Positions 29,742 through 39,393 of a DNA stretch of 64,000 nucleotides are shown in pieces. Numbering within the stretch: position 1 is the stretch's first letter; each line of letters opens with the position of its first letter. The DNA is from Neopusillimonas aromaticivorans (lineage in GTDB: Bacteria > Pseudomonadota > Gammaproteobacteria > Burkholderiales > Burkholderiaceae_B). Location: NCBI RefSeq assembly GCF_030344915.1, contig NZ_CP128233.1:1550001-1614000 (forward strand), given 5' to 3'. Both the position numbers and the translations under genes were made by a program. Below the pieces are notes generated by a model that ran no database searches, was not told the DNA's origin, and saw only the letters and a program-made list of their open reading frames with translations.

Positions 29742-30555
29742 GTTGGCTCCCATGGTCTGTGGTGGATTCGCTGACCGTGGTTTCAATCGGATCAACCCCG
29801 AGATATGCAGCAATTACCTGATCGTTTTTCTGAATCTCGGCGGGCGTTCCGTGTGCCAGCAGTTCCCCAAAATTGACGACCACAATTTTTTGCGCGATGG
29901 ACATTACCAGTGGCATATCGTGTTCTACCAGCAGGATTGACAGGCCATCGGCAGCCAGGGTTTGCAGGAACTCGCCCAACCCCTCGGTTTCACGCGGATT
30001 CAGGCCGGCGGCGGGTTCGTCGAGCAGCAACAATGAGGGCTCCTGAGCCAGTGTGCGGGCGATTTCGACACGGCGTTGCTCGCCGTAAGACAGCGATTCG
30101 GCCGGTAAATGCCACATGGCTTCGGGCAGTTCAGTGCGCTGTAGCGCCGCCCTTGCCTTTTCTCGGGCTATGGCGTTGTCGCGACGTACCCGCCAGGGTC
30201 GCCAGAACAGGTCCGTTACGGAAAATGTCGAGAACAGGTCAGCCCCGACGATGACGTTTTCAAGCACCGTCAGACCGCGAATCATTTGCGGGGTCTGGTA
30301 AGAGCGTGAAATACCAGCGCGGACGCGGTCGGGTGCAGCCAGATGACCAATATCAACGCCATCAAGAAAAATATCGCCTGAAGATTTCGGCAACAGCCCC
30401 GTGACCAGATTGATCAAGGTCGTTTTGCCTGCGCCGTTTGGCCCGATCAGAGCGGTGATCTGACCTCGAGGCACATCAAACGAGACGCCATTGACGGCTT
30501 TCAAACCACCAAACGATTTTTCAAGATGGGAAACACGTAACAGGGCCTGGGTCAT
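29734..30555 (-). CDS. livG: Branched-chain amino-acid-type ABC transporter ATPase LivG
   Basis: 273 aa. Walker A GPNGAGKTTLINLVTG, signature SYGEQRRVEIARTLA, Walker B LLLLDEPAAGLNPRE and LVEHDM are as in LivG. It overlaps livM by 4 bp (ATGA) and livF at its other end. The C terminus carries a short charged tail not seen in E. coli LivG. Confidence 0.93.
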   Translation of the reverse strand: MTQALLRVSHLEKSFGGLKAVNGVSFDVPRGQITALIGPNGAGKTTLINLVTGLLPKSSGDIFLDGVDIGHLAAPDRVRAGISRSYQTPQMIRGLTVLENVIVGADLFSTFSVTDLFWRPWRVRRDNAIAREKARAALQRTELPEAMWHLPAESLSYGEQRRVEIARTLAQEPSLLLLDEPAAGLNPRETEGLGEFLQTLAADGLSILLVEHDMPLVMSIAQKIVVVNFGELLAHGTPAEIQKNDQVIAAYLGVDPIETTVSESTTDHGSQHV

Positions 30556-31523
30556 TTTGACTTCTCCGAGCGGAACAGACGAGCGCTGGCGCTGAACAGG
30601 CTGGAGGCCAACCCATTGGGCAGATACATCACGACCAGGGTCATGACCGTGCCATAAACAAACAGTTTGGCCACCTCAAAGTGTTCGAGGGCATGCGGCA
30701 GTACGACGATCAGGGCAGCACCGATCAGGGCGCCCCAGACGGTTGACAAGGAGCCCACAATGACCATCATCAGCAGCTCAATAGCCATCATGATGGAAAA
30801 GCTGGAGGCATTGAATGAGCGCAGGTAATAGGCAAACAGTCCCCCTGCAAGGCCTGCATAACCTGCAGACAACGCGAACACGGCAGCCTTGGCTTTTTCG
30901 ACATTGATACCGGAACCCGCAGCAACCAGCTCTGATGTGTGAATGGTGCGCAATGCCCGCCCGACCGAACTGTGTACCAGCACCAGTGACAAGCCCACGA
31001 CAATCACCAGGCTCAGCGAGGCGAACAGGAACAGCTGGTCGGGACCGGAGCCATCACCCACCAGAACAAGACGCGGCAGGTCAACAATGCCTGGGTCGAA
31101 GCCTCCGGTAACCTCATGCCATTGGCTTGCAAAAATATAGGCGGCAGAGCCCAGAGCCAGTGTGGCCAGCGCCAGGTAGTGACCTGAAAGACGCAATATC
31201 GGACGTGCCAGAACATAGGCCAGAACAGCCGGCCCAACGGTGGCCACCAGCAAGGCAGGCAGCGGGTGCCAGCCCTGCTTTTGTACAAACCAGGCCACAC
31301 AATAGGCACCGATGCCGACAAAAGCGTTGTGACCAATCGAAATTTGACCGGCGAAACCAATGAGCAGCGTCAGCCCCGTTGCAGCGATTGCAAAAATAAT
31401 CGCTTGCATGGCCAGGCCACGATAGAAATGCCCCGAGATGGTTGCCTCGAAAATCAGCAGCACAATAACCAGTGCCACCAGACCTGCGGCATCGCGCGCA
31501 TAGGCAGATGAAAATGCTTTCAT
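30552..31523 (-). CDS. livM: Branched-chain amino-acid-type ABC permease LivM
   Basis: 323-aa inner-membrane permease with about nine hydrophobic segments. The characteristic ATGLTLLIGFAGQISIGHNAFVGIGAY and GFDPGIVDLPR segments are present. It sits 2 bp after livH and overlaps livG, forming the channel with LivH. Confidence 0.93.
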   Translation of the reverse strand: MKAFSSAYARDAAGLVALVIVLLIFEATISGHFYRGLAMQAIIFAIAATGLTLLIGFAGQISIGHNAFVGIGAYCVAWFVQKQGWHPLPALLVATVGPAVLAYVLARPILRLSGHYLALATLALGSAAYIFASQWHEVTGGFDPGIVDLPRLVLVGDGSGPDQLFLFASLSLVIVVGLSLVLVHSSVGRALRTIHTSELVAAGSGINVEKAKAAVFALSAGYAGLAGGLFAYYLRSFNASSFSIMMAIELLMMVIVGSLSTVWGALIGAALIVVLPHALEHFEVAKLFVYGTVMTLVVMYLPNGLASSLFSASARLFRSEKSK

Positions 31524-31525
31524 GA

Positions 31526-32407
31526 TTAAACCCTGTTAACAGCCGCTTTGCCCAACAGGCCGGACGGGCGGACGATCAAGACAACAACCAGCAGCAGGAA
31601 GGAAATGGCATCCTTGTAGCCTGAGGCCCCATAGCCGGCCGAGGCACTTTCAATGACACCGATCAGGATGCCGCCGAGCACCGCTCCCAGTGGATTACCC
31701 AGTCCGCCAGCAATGGCGCCTGCAAATCCCTTGAGGCCCAGCATGATGCCGTTCTCGTAGAAGGGAGGTGTGATGGGAGCCAGCAAAGCGCCTGCAAATC
31801 CGCCTATGCAACCGGCGATTGCAAAAGCGAGCATGGCCATTGTGCGAGGTTCGATGCCACATAGCGCTGCAGCGCGCGGTTCCATGCTTGCCGCCTGCAT
31901 GGCACGGCCGATAGTCGTTCTGTTGAACAGAAACCAGAGCGCGGCTCCGACGGCAGCCAGTGACAGTGCAATCCAGACGCCCTGTGATGGAATGAATACG
32001 CCACCCAGAACGACCGTACTGAAGAATCCGAAATCATCCACAAAGTGAACATCACGTCCGAACACCAAAGAGGCGCCTCCGCGAATCATGAGGGTCAGGC
32101 CAATGGTGAGCATGACCAGCATATGCAGATCACGGCTTTTGGCCTTGTTGAAGGCCAAGGCATGCATGGCAACCCCGACCAGGGTTGTGGCAATTACGGC
32201 AATGACAACGGCGACCAGCGGAGGGAACGTGCCACTGCCTGAGATGGCCAGTGCGGCGGTGGCCATGCCGCCCAGCATCAGAAATTCGCCGTTTGCGAAG
32301 TTGATGACGCGGGTTGCGTTAAAGACGATCGTGAAACCTAGCGCGGCCATGGCGTAAATGCACCCGACCAATAAACCGCTGATCAATATCTGAAAGAAAT
32401 AAGCCAT
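31526..32407 (-). CDS. livH: Branched-chain amino-acid-type ABC permease LivH
   Basis: 293-aa permease. I chose ATG 32407 (MAYFFQILISGLLVGCIYAM), the normal LivH start; upstream in-frame codons extend into the promoter region. The family motif TRVINFANGEFLMLGG is near residue 36, and ITPPFYENGIMLGLKGFAGAIAGGLGNP near the end. It is the first gene of the long leftward unit livHMGF-CoA-transferase-IclR-CoA-transferase-lyase-ligase-ADH. Confidence 0.92.
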   Translation of the reverse strand: MAYFFQILISGLLVGCIYAMAALGFTIVFNATRVINFANGEFLMLGGMATAALAISGSGTFPPLVAVVIAVIATTLVGVAMHALAFNKAKSRDLHMLVMLTIGLTLMIRGGASLVFGRDVHFVDDFGFFSTVVLGGVFIPSQGVWIALSLAAVGAALWFLFNRTTIGRAMQAASMEPRAAALCGIEPRTMAMLAFAIAGCIGGFAGALLAPITPPFYENGIMLGLKGFAGAIAGGLGNPLGAVLGGILIGVIESASAGYGASGYKDAISFLLLVVVLIVRPSGLLGKAAVNRV

Positions 32408-32623
32408 AGGACGTCCGAGTGATGAGTGAGCAGCGCCGCATATCGTCCGAACCGGCACCTTGAAAAAGTCTATCAGAAGGAATTTAGTTTCGTCAAACAG
32501 AATCAAAGACAATGTAATTTACTTCAGGGAAAACCCCGAAAAGATCCTGGAAGTTTAGTCTTTAAAAGATAAAAGTCTAATTAAATCAACATGAAAAACA
32601 TATTTGTGCCATTGATTTTTTCA

Positions 32624-32653
32624 TTGACAACCCGGATATTCAAATCCTAGAAT
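32624..32653 (+). promoter_or_regulatory. Sigma-70-type promoter for the NIPSNAP-dioxygenase unit
   Basis: TTGACA (32624-32629), 18-base spacer, TAGAAT (32648-32653), about 35 bp before the first gene of the rightward unit. The 280-bp AT-rich region 32408-32687 also serves the divergent livH unit, so both probably share regulators. Confidence 0.6.
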
Positions 32654-32687
32654 CTGGTTTTGCTGAATAGAATATTGGGGAAAGCTT

Positions 32688-33292
32688 GTGTTTTGCCAAC
32701 TAACCACCCTTGCCGTGCAGGCCGGCCAGATTTCCGCTGCGCTACGTGCCATTGAGCCGTTGGTCAGTACGCCTGATTTGCTCGGCTGCTGGTATTCGGT
32801 TCTGGGCGATATGCCACGTATTTATGTTCTGATGCGTACAGAGTCGCAAACCGATCATGCGCCGATGATGCTCCAGGCTCGTGATAACGCAGGTCTTTTT
32901 GCAGCCGCTGCACAGATCCGCACCATCAGAGTCGACACATACACGACATTGCCGTGCCTTCCTGACATCACCACCGGGCAGTTCGGGCGTTACTACGAAA
33001 TCCGTACTTACGAGCTGTATCCCAATGGAGCCCTGAGCGCTGCGCTCGAAGGTTGGTCTGCGGTCATTCATGCGCGTCTGGGATTGGCACCCATCACGGC
33101 CGTCATGCATTCGGTAACCGGGCTGACGCCACGTCTGGTGCACATCTACCCTTACCAAAGCCTGGCAGAACGTCGGGAAATTCGTGACAAAGCCATTGCA
33201 ACCGGCCTGTGGCCGCCCAAAGGGGTGCCAGCCGCAATCAGGTCATGCGCACAGAAATTGCCATGCCGGCTGCGTTTTCACCCTTGAACTAA
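32688..33292 (+). CDS. NIPSNAP family protein (frameshifted near the end)
   Basis: About 201 aa from GTG 32688. The C-terminal half has the NIPSNAP signature YYEIRTYELYPNGALSAALEGW and ends, after adding one G near 33225, with TEIAMPAAFSPLN, the typical NIPSNAP C terminus. The N-terminal half looks like a second, diverged copy of the same ferredoxin-like fold. NIPSNAP proteins are dimeric alpha-beta barrels without an established bacterial reaction. They recur in aromatic degradation clusters. First gene of the rightward unit. Confidence 0.8.
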
Positions 33293-33321
33293 TCCGCCCT
33301 TGTTATCTGAACGGAATTGCC

Positions 33322-33852
33322 ATGTTCATTGCTACTTTGACACTTTCCATCCATCCGGGCGGTACTCCTGACACCAAAGCGTGGCTGCAGGACGCCCAAG
33401 CACAGTTGCCGGCCGGGTTGCAGGCCCGTCGCCTGACCTTGAATGTTGAAATCGGCGAGGTCAACACGCTGGTTGTACTGTTTGCCCTGAACGATCCGGT
33501 CGCCGATCTGTGCACGTTGCGCGAAGGTCTGAATGCCGCTCGTTTGGCCACGCCCAACCCGCATCCGGTGACCTTCACGCTCGAGTTGATGCAGGCCGAC
33601 GACACGGTATGGCCATTGCTTGATTCCGTGGGCCGCGACCATGCTCCTGTCCTGCTGCAGATCACACATCGTCAGCCATCAACGGTCAGCGATTTGCAAG
33701 CCGTGTTGTCGCCGGTTACCGGTGTCCTGGATGCCTGGTGGTGCCTGACCCGTCTGGCCAGTACCGACGAGGCCCTGATTCTGTCGGAAGCCGTGTTGCA
33801 GGATGATGCCTGCGGCCTGCTCCGTTCCTGCCTGCTGGACCCGGTACGCTGA
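33322..33852 (+). CDS. Protein of unknown function in the dioxygenase operon
   Basis: 176 aa from ATG 33322 (MFIATLTLSIHPGGTPDTKAW). No family recognised. Two similar-sized alpha/beta halves seem present, so a NIPSNAP- or EthD-like ferredoxin fold is possible, but no signature residues support this. No signal peptide or membrane segment. It lies between the NIPSNAP gene and the dioxygenase beta subunit gene, 30 and 55 bp from them, so it is probably part of the same pathway. Confidence 0.55.
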   Translation: MFIATLTLSIHPGGTPDTKAWLQDAQAQLPAGLQARRLTLNVEIGEVNTLVVLFALNDPVADLCTLREGLNAARLATPNPHPVTFTLELMQADDTVWPLLDSVGRDHAPVLLQITHRQPSTVSDLQAVLSPVTGVLDAWWCLTRLASTDEALILSEAVLQDDACGLLRSCLLDPVR

Positions 33853-33907
33853 ATTCGCAACGCACCGGACTCCGGTCCGATTCTTTCTTGTTTGAAAGGT
33901 ACTATCC

Positions 33908-34708
33908 ATGATGCCGTATGAAGAGCATGATCCACCGGCCAGTGATCCGAACTATCTTGTGACCGTGGGGCGCACGCCATTGCAACCTGCCGTGCGATTA
34001 CCGCAAGGCTGGTTTCACACGATCAAAGGGCCAGTCTTCGATCAGATCAAAGTGGGCCCACGTGACCATGACCTGACCGTGCACGGAGTGGCCGAACCGA
34101 TTGGCAGTCGCATCATTGTTTTCGGTCGGGTGACCGACAGTGATGGCAAGCCTGTGCGTAACCACCTCATTGAAATCTGGCACGCTAACGCCGCAGGTGG
34201 CTATATTGACTCGCTCGACATCACGGGCTTCCCGCTGGATCCAAATTTTATCGGTGCGGGTCGAACATTGACCGACAACGATGGTAATTATCGTTTTATT
34301 ACGATTCGCCCCGGAGCCTACCCCGCCATTTACGTTCCGGGTACCGATGCCTGGCGCGCCGCACACATTCATTTTTCAATATTTGGCCCGTCTTTTGAAA
34401 GCCGTCTGGTAACACAGATGTACTTTGAAGGGGACCCGTTATTGCGTCAGGACAAAATGATTCTGGCGATTCCCGATCCGCGCGGTCAGGATCGTCTGAT
34501 TGCGAAGTTCTGCGCTGAGACGTCAATTTCGGAATCGTTCGGGCCGCCTCGCGTGCGTCCGACCCTGGACGGTAGCGGCACTCTGATTCAACCGCCCAAA
34601 CGTCAAGACCCTGGTGCACTGCGCCACTACAACCCCTCGGCCCAGGCGTTTCGCTTTGATATCGTCTTGCGCGGTAGCCGCGCCACACCATTTGAGAGCA
34701 AACCATGA
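33908..34708 (+). CDS. Intradiol dioxygenase beta subunit, protocatechuate 3,4-dioxygenase-like
   Basis: 266-aa PcaH-like subunit that carries the Fe3+ centre. All four iron ligands of P. putida PcaH align: Tyr408 (in NAAGGYID), Tyr447 (in PGAYPAIY), His460 and His462 (in AAHIHF). Arg457 is also kept (AWRAAHIH). The pocket residue Trp449 is Ala here, and the C terminus is about 25 residues longer than in P. putida. The ring-cleavage chemistry should therefore be intact, but the substrate may be larger than or different from protocatechuate. Its stop overlaps the alpha-subunit start by 4 bp. Confidence 0.85.
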   Translation: MMPYEEHDPPASDPNYLVTVGRTPLQPAVRLPQGWFHTIKGPVFDQIKVGPRDHDLTVHGVAEPIGSRIIVFGRVTDSDGKPVRNHLIEIWHANAAGGYIDSLDITGFPLDPNFIGAGRTLTDNDGNYRFITIRPGAYPAIYVPGTDAWRAAHIHFSIFGPSFESRLVTQMYFEGDPLLRQDKMILAIPDPRGQDRLIAKFCAETSISESFGPPRVRPTLDGSGTLIQPPKRQDPGALRHYNPSAQAFRFDIVLRGSRATPFESKP

Positions 34709-35220
34709 GCGTGATTGTTACTCCGTCACAAACCTGCGGCCCGTTGTTCGGATTTGCCATTTTGCCTCAAGGCATCAACCGCACCATCGCCGTCAATGAC
34801 CCTCAAGCCATCGTTATCCGTGGTCTCATTACCGACGGCCAGGGGGCGCATATCGATTACCAGGGGTTTGTCGAGTTTTGGTGCGAGGGTCAGGCGTGCC
34901 GGGCACGCACCATGGCCGGCCAGTTCGAAGTGGTAGTACGCAAACCTGACGCGCTGATACTGCCCAATGGTCAGCGCTGTGCACCACATCTCAACGTGGC
35001 TGTTCATGCTCGCGGTGTTACCCGCCACTTGGTGACCCGCCTTTATTTTCCTGACGACCACGAGGCCCAAGCCGTCGACCCGATTTTATCGGCGGTGGCT
35101 GCCGGCCGCCGTCATACCCTGATTGCCCGCCCTGATCCGGATAGCCGACATCTTATGTTTCCGATCCGGCTTCAAGGCGAGGAGGAAACTGTTTTCTTCC
35201 GGCATAACGCTGGTGACTGA
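34705..35220 (+). CDS. Intradiol dioxygenase alpha subunit, PcaG-like (short)
   Basis: 171 aa, about 30 shorter than P. putida PcaG. The N-terminal TPSQTCGPLFGF aligns with TPSQTAGPY, so pocket residue Tyr16 is replaced by Leu. The carboxylate-binding Arg133 is kept in APHLNVAVHARGV, followed by HLVTRLYFPDD and IRLQGEEETVFF. The alpha subunit has no iron but shapes the active site. Loss of Tyr16, together with Trp449 to Ala in the beta subunit, points to a changed substrate that still carries a carboxylate. Confidence 0.83.
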   Translation: MSVIVTPSQTCGPLFGFAILPQGINRTIAVNDPQAIVIRGLITDGQGAHIDYQGFVEFWCEGQACRARTMAGQFEVVVRKPDALILPNGQRCAPHLNVAVHARGVTRHLVTRLYFPDDHEAQAVDPILSAVAAGRRHTLIARPDPDSRHLMFPIRLQGEEETVFFRHNAGD

Positions 35221-35306
35221 CCTGCGCAGACGGCATCGCGCATTTGCATGACCTTGGTACCTGCGAAGGGTACGTTCAAGACCATAACAACACTGGAGAC
35301 AAAACT

Positions 35307-36473
35307 ATGTTCAATCGTCGCAAGTTTCTTACCGCCACTGCTACGGCGCTGGTGCTTTCAACCGCCATGCCGTCCGCTATGGCGCAGCAGGCCACCGAGT
35401 TGCGGATGGGGTTATTGCTGCCGGTATCGGGTCCACTGGCCTTTGTCGGTGGCACCATGAAAAAGCCTTTGATCTGCTGATCGAGCAGATCAATGCCAAT
35501 GGCGGTATGAATGGTGTGCCGGTCAAAGTTTTTCTACGACACTGAAAGCAACACCACGCTGGTTGCCCAGCAGTTCCGTCGCCTTGCGGAAAGCGATAAA
35601 GTCGATATCGTGATTGGCCCCACCGTTACCGGCGAAACCCTGGTAGCACGTCCGATTGCGAATGAGCTGAAAGTGCCGATGATTCCCTTTGCCGGTACCG
35701 AAGCGGTGATCAACCCGGTCACGCCTTACATGTTCGCATTCATTCCTTCGGATCGTCATGTGGCTCGCAAAATGCTTGAAATGGTCAAGTCGCAAGGTAA
35801 AGATTCCGTTGCCTTCCTGCATTCGGCCGACGGTTTTGGCCAGACCGGTCTGAAAGTCATGAAAGAGTTGACGGATGAAATGGGCATGAAGCTGGCTGTT
35901 GTCGAGGAATTCGGCCCTCGTGACTCTGACATGACCCCGCAAATCATGCGTATCCGTTCCAGCAATGCCGATGCCATGTTTGTATGGGGTGTTAATCCCG
36001 GCCCGACCATCATCATGAAAAATGCCAGGGCGGTAGGCTATAACAAGCCGATCATCAACAGTTACGGCGTCGCATCGCAAAGCTTCATCGAGCAGACAGG
36101 CAAGAACGGTGACGGTTCGTTCGTTATTGGTACGGCAATCATGGGGGCCAAGAACATGCCGCCGGAAAGCCCTGTGCGCAAGGCCACCGAGCAGTTCATC
36201 AACGATTATGAAGCGCGCTACAAAGAGCCCATTGGCGCATTTGCCGGCTATGTGTTTGATGCCATCAACCTGGTCAATCAGGCTGTGCATAAAACCAATG
36301 GCAAGGTTGACCGTGAATCACTGGCGGCGGCCTTCCGTGATGGAGGACTGAAATTCACCGGCGCCAACGGTAATCTGGAGTTCAAACAGGGCTCGTCGAC
36401 CGCACAAAGCGAGCAGTCGGAAGGCGTAGTGGCGTTGCAGATCAAGAACGGCCGGTTTGTCCTGGCACAATAA
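35307..36473 (+). CDS. Periplasmic ABC substrate-binding protein, HAAT (Liv) family (frameshifted)
   Basis: 388 aa. MFNRRKFLTATATALVLS is a twin-arginine-type signal (RRKFL) ending at AMAQQ, so it may be exported folded. The mature protein has TELRMGLLLPVSGPLAFVG and AKNMPPESPVRKATEQFINDYEARY. Two compensating indels, a missing A near 35464 and an extra T near 35531, interrupt it. It is the likely partner of LivHMGF, whose genes lie divergently about 3 kb away. A terminator follows. Confidence 0.87.
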
Positions 36474-36548
36474 GTTTCCCTGTCGTACGTTCGTCCTGAG
36501 CGTACGAATGATTTTTGAAGCGCCTTGAGTGTTTTTGTTTGTACTTTG

Positions 36549-36581
36549 GCCTGTCATTGCATTGCAATGACAGGCTTTTTT
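36549..36581 (+). terminator. Rho-independent terminator of the dioxygenase-binding protein unit
   Basis: Perfect 12-bp stem GCCTGTCATTGC / GCAATGACAGGC, 3-base loop, then six T. It lies between the binding-protein gene and the convergent AraC regulator. Confidence 0.92.
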
Positions 36582-36602
36582 GACACGCGCGTCGTCTGGA
36601 AA

Positions 36603-37582
36603 TCACTCTTGCTCCGCGTCTTTACGACCTGATGATCCTGTGTCTGATTTTGACCAGGTCGCTACCGGCGCTTGTCCTGCCTGGCGACGAAACGTCGAGG
36701 GCGACTGGCCGGTGCAGCGTTTGAAAAAACGGCTGAAGTAGGCTGGGTCTTTGAACCCCAGCATATAGGCAATGCTGAGCGACGATCGTGAAGAGTACAA
36801 AAGCTGGCGTTTGGCTTCGAGCAGCGTACGTTGATGCAATAGCCCCTGGGGCGTTTCGCTGGAAACCGCACGGCAAATGGCCGTCAGTCGTCCTTCAGTC
36901 AGGTTCAGGTTGGCGGCCAGCTCAGCAACCGACGGTTGCTGGCGAAACACTTTTTCCAGATGAACACGGAATTTTTCATAGATCTCCAGATAGCCAGGAG
37001 GCAAGTCCCCGCTGCCGGTATCAACAGGTACCGCGTGGCGTGCAATGCAGACCAGCAGCAGAGCCAGACGCGCCATCAGAGCAGTAGTCCGACCTGATCC
37101 ACCCCAACGGTAATCGTGTTCGATACCGACAAACAACGCCGGGATGTCCTGGTCGGGTGGCTGATCGAGTGTCAGATGAATACGATGGGTTTGCTCGGTA
37201 ACCGACAGAATATCCGATTCACCGAACAAGGTCGCCTCATGCATAAATTCTGCAGAGACGGTCAGGATAGGACCGGCAGTGTCGCGGCTGAAGTGAAACC
37301 CGTGCACAACACCCTGCGGCACGAACAGCAAATACGGTGCCTGGAACGGATGCCAGGTGTCTTCTATGAGTACGTCACCGTGACCTGACTCAAAATACAT
37401 CAATTGATGCAGCCCATTGTGCAGATGGGGCTTGGCATCCCAGTCGTGAAAAGCCAGTTGCTCTTCGATGCGCTCAAAGTGCAAGAACCGACCTTCAATG
37501 GCCTGCGCCGCAAAGCCATAAATAAAAAAATTCCGGATGCCTTGTGGAGTAGGGATTATGGATTTTTCCGGGAAGCACGCAT
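36603..37582 (-). CDS. AraC-family regulator, HpaA/PobR-like (N terminus frameshifted)
   Basis: About 326 aa after repair. An N-terminal cupin sensor (FERIEEQLAFHDWDAKPHLHNGLHQLMYFESG) is followed by the two-helix-turn-helix domain (SVAELAANLNLTEGRLTAICR; AYMLGFKDPAYFSRFFKRCTGQSP). The first open codon of the uninterrupted frame is a TTG at 37484, but in-frame sequence upstream reads TPQGIRNFFIYGFAAQ, as expected for PobR/HpaA proteins. Adding one A near 37565 links it to an ATG at 37582. It is divergent from the monooxygenase gene, probably its phenol-responsive activator. Confidence 0.85.
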
Positions 37583-37699
37583 GGGGTTTCAGGCTTGATG
37601 GTAATCGATGAAAAGTACAACATTTTCACCGTAAATTCCATGTCTTTCGTCGGACGTGATTTCATAATGAACCCATACAACACACCTACAGGAGACACC

Positions 37700-39298
37700 A
37701 TGAAACCCGAAGATTTCCGTGCTGACAAAAGCCGCCCCTTTACCGGTGCCGAGTACCTTGAAACCCTGCGCCATGGCCGCGAAGTTTACATTGACGGCGA
37801 ACGGGTGCATGACATCACCGAGCATCCTGCATTCCGAAACTCTGCACGTTCTATTGCCCGTCTGTACGATGCATTGCACGACCCTAAAACCAAAGACATT
37901 CTGACAACGCCCACTGATACCGGTAATGGTGGTTATACCCACCGGTCATTCAAAATGGCACGGTCTCGTGAAGATTTGCGCGCGCAACAAGCCGCGATTG
38001 CCGAGTGGTCACGTCTGAGCTACGGCTGGATGGGACGCACGCCCGACTACAAAGCTGCGCTGATGAACACACTCGACGTGAATGCCGAGTGGTATGGCAA
38101 GTTTGCCGACAATGCCCGTGCCTGGTACAAGCGGGCGCAAGAGTCGGTCTTGTTCATGAACCACGCTATCATCAATCCGCCGGTTGACCGGTCATTGCCT
38201 GGCAGTCAGGTCAAAGATGTGTTTATTTCCATTACCAAAGAAACGGACGAAGGTATTTATGTGTCGGGTGCCAAAGTGGTGGCGACATCGGCCGCGTTGA
38301 CTCACTACAATTTCCTGGGTCAGAACGTAGGTGGCGCGGGTGATGACACCGATATGGCCGTCAGTTTCATTTTGCCCATGGCAACGCCAGGCTGCAAATT
38401 GTTCTGTCGCACCTCATACGAAAAAATCGCTGCACTGAACGGCTCCCCGTTTGATTATCCGTTATCAAGCCGATTTGACGAAAATGATGCCATTTTCGTG
38501 CTGGATAACGTCTTTGTACCTTGGGAAAACCTATTGATCCATCGCGATATTGACCGTCTCAAGCGTTTCCAGCCTACATCGGGCTTCCTGAATGGTTACT
38601 GCCTGCAAGGTTGCACGCGCTACGCCGTCAAGCTCGACTTCTTGTCGGCTTTGGTGGCCAAGGCCCTGCATACCACCGGCGCCGATACCTTCCGTGGCAA
38701 CCAGGCCTTGCTGGGCGAGATCATCGGCTGGCGCAATCTGTTCTGGTCACTGAGCAATGCCATGGTCAATGATCCGGTACCTTGGGTAAACGGCTCGGTT
38801 TTGCCCAAGCTTGAGCCTGCCCTGTGCTATCGCACCTTTGCTGGCGATGCTTATGGCCGTGTCAAGGAAATCATCGAAAAAATCGTGGCCTCGGCCCTGA
38901 TTTACCTGCCCTCTTCAGTGCAAGACCTTAACAACCCGGAAATCGATCGCTACCTGAAGCAATACGTCCGCGGTTCCAACGGTATTGACCACGTCGAGCG
39001 AATCAAAATCATGAAGTTGCTGTGGGACGCCATCGGCACCGAATTTGGTGGCCGTCACGAATTGTATGAACGTAACTATTCCGGTAATCACGAGGATGTA
39101 CGGCTGCAAATGTTGACCACAGCACAGGGTAATGGTGACATGGCTCGCATGACGGCGATGGTGGATCAGTGTTTGTCAGATTATGACACTCAGGGTTGGA
39201 CGGCTGACACCTGGATCGATAACAAAGACGTGCAGGCACGCTTGCATCCGGCGGCAGCTGTTGCCCAGGCCCCCGAGCTCGACGTGTTGAACGCCTGA
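37700..39298 (+). CDS. FADH2-dependent phenolic monooxygenase, HpaB family
   Basis: 532-aa large component of a two-component flavin monooxygenase, which ortho-hydroxylates phenols using FADH2 and O2. I chose ATG 37700, preceded by AGGAGA. Family landmarks are GRTPDYKAALM, DVFISITKETDEGIYVSGAKVVAT, NVFVPWENLLIHRDI and GTEFGGRHELYERNYSG. Members include 4-hydroxyphenylacetate 3-hydroxylase, actinobacterial phenol hydroxylases and chlorophenol monooxygenases. The nearby catBCA genes favour a product that is catechol or leads to it. The reductase gene follows. Confidence 0.9.
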   Translation: MKPEDFRADKSRPFTGAEYLETLRHGREVYIDGERVHDITEHPAFRNSARSIARLYDALHDPKTKDILTTPTDTGNGGYTHRSFKMARSREDLRAQQAAIAEWSRLSYGWMGRTPDYKAALMNTLDVNAEWYGKFADNARAWYKRAQESVLFMNHAIINPPVDRSLPGSQVKDVFISITKETDEGIYVSGAKVVATSAALTHYNFLGQNVGGAGDDTDMAVSFILPMATPGCKLFCRTSYEKIAALNGSPFDYPLSSRFDENDAIFVLDNVFVPWENLLIHRDIDRLKRFQPTSGFLNGYCLQGCTRYAVKLDFLSALVAKALHTTGADTFRGNQALLGEIIGWRNLFWSLSNAMVNDPVPWVNGSVLPKLEPALCYRTFAGDAYGRVKEIIEKIVASALIYLPSSVQDLNNPEIDRYLKQYVRGSNGIDHVERIKIMKLLWDAIGTEFGGRHELYERNYSGNHEDVRLQMLTTAQGNGDMARMTAMVDQCLSDYDTQGWTADTWIDNKDVQARLHPAAAVAQAPELDVLNA

Positions 39299-39393
39299 TG
39301 TCGAACGTTTGATCATCTCGCATAGTGTTAACAATGCCGCGTGTTTGAAGTGGTTTTTAGATTACGCGGCATGCTGCTTATTTAGGGGTATCA

